DNA from: Candidatus Wirthbacteria bacterium CG2_30_54_11
GTDB lineage: Bacteria; Patescibacteriota; CG2-30-54-11
Direction: 5' to 3'
Length of the DNA: 6,126 nt
Assembly (NCBI GenBank): GCA_001873755.1
Contig: MNZT01000088.1
Coordinates: 1-6,126 of the forward strand
The notes below the pieces were generated by a model, which worked only from the letters and a program-made list of their open reading frames with translations, searched no databases and was not told the origin of the DNA. A program made the position numbers and the translations under genes. The first letter of the stretch is position 1; the number at the start of each line of letters is the position of its first letter. Positions 5,959-6,126 of the stretch are shown piece after piece.

Positions 5959-6126
5959 GAGGAAAAATCTACAGGAGAAAACCCATGCAAAAAGAACAAA
6001 AACAGACCGAGCGAATGATTTTCGATAGCGAGGAAGCCTTACTTGAAAAGTTAGTTTCTGGTAATCATGCGTACCGAAAAGTGAGGGAACTCATAACCTT
6101 CAAAGATCTGGTGGAACCGTTCCGGA
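5919..6126 (+). mobile_element. Left end of an insertion sequence (IS1182/IS5-like), continues past the window
   Basis: The transposase start at 5985 requires an IS end a short way upstream. The sequence turns from GC-rich to AT-rich at about 5930. A plausible terminal inverted repeat starts near 5919 with GGGACTGTCGCC. The outer boundary is approximate because the other end is not in the window and the target duplication cannot be seen. Confidence 0.5.
5985..6126 (+). CDS. Transposase, N-terminal part (DUF772/IS1182-like)
   Basis: The first 47 codons of a rightward gene. ATG 5985-5987 is preceded by AGGAG (5973-5977) at 7-nt spacing. The protein begins MQKEQKQTERMIFDSEEALL, then has LVSGNHAYRKVRELITFKDL (residues 23-42) and ends VEPFR at the window edge. 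The pattern (N/D)-H-x-(Y/L)-R-K-(V/L)-x-E-L-(I/V)-x-F-x-x-L-x-x-P-(F/L) matches the start of the DUF772 domain in IS1182- and IS5-type transposases. These cut and join the element's ends with a DDE catalytic core, which lies beyond the window. It diverges from the deacetylase gene, with only 26 bp between the two ATGs. The IS family is uncertain, and whether the transposase is intact cannot be seen. Confidence 0.72.
   Translation, partial: MQKEQKQTERMIFDSEEALLEKLVSGNHAYRKVRELITFKDLVEPFR

Overview
The window holds one leftward (minus-strand) cluster of three cell-envelope genes, the start of a fourth leftward gene at the left edge, and the start of a rightward transposase gene at the right edge. 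The DNA is moderately GC-rich with standard start and stop codons and clear Shine-Dalgarno sites, so it is bacterial. The phylum cannot be fixed from the sequence. Ig-stalked surface proteins, a DUF2341-like module, a tail-fibre-type 'GIGTxSP' motif and intergenic 8-bp GTTAAC-rich repeats would suit a poorly cultured lineage (candidate phyla radiation, Chlorobi/Bacteroidota-like or similar), but this is a guess.

Layout from right to left. At 5985-6126 (+) is the N-terminus of a DUF772/IS1182-like transposase, whose element probably ends near 5919. At 5958-3646 (-) is a 770-aa membrane protein. It carries the last membrane segments of an acyltransferase-3-like module, a DUF2341-like beta domain, an Ig-like domain and a C-terminal polysaccharide deacetylase (NodB-fold) domain. 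Its present 5' end appears to have been created by the insertion sequence. Overlapping it by 10 nt, at 3655-1619 (-), is a 678-aa protein with two membrane segments, about four Ig-like (SbsA/Big_5-type) domains and a terminal C39-like cysteine peptidase domain. After a 65-bp gap filled by an 8-bp tandem repeat comes, at 1553-396 (-), a polytopic ArnT/PMT-type glycosyltransferase (385 aa). Its stop codon lies inside a hairpin that competes with the intrinsic terminator at 371-395. A 125-bp spacer (247-371) with two inverted repeats then leads to a GTG-started secreted protein (246 to beyond position 1).

The three central genes look like one transcription unit. The glycosyltransferase would use lipid-linked sugar inside the membrane. 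The acyltransferase-remnant/deacetylase protein would edit an extracellular glycan. The Ig-stalked C39-like protein would project a cysteine hydrolase from the membrane. Their joint task is inferred to be building or trimming a surface glycan or glycoprotein; the substrate is unknown. The most notable result is that the head gene of this unit is probably a 5'-truncated relic or fusion cut by a mobile element.
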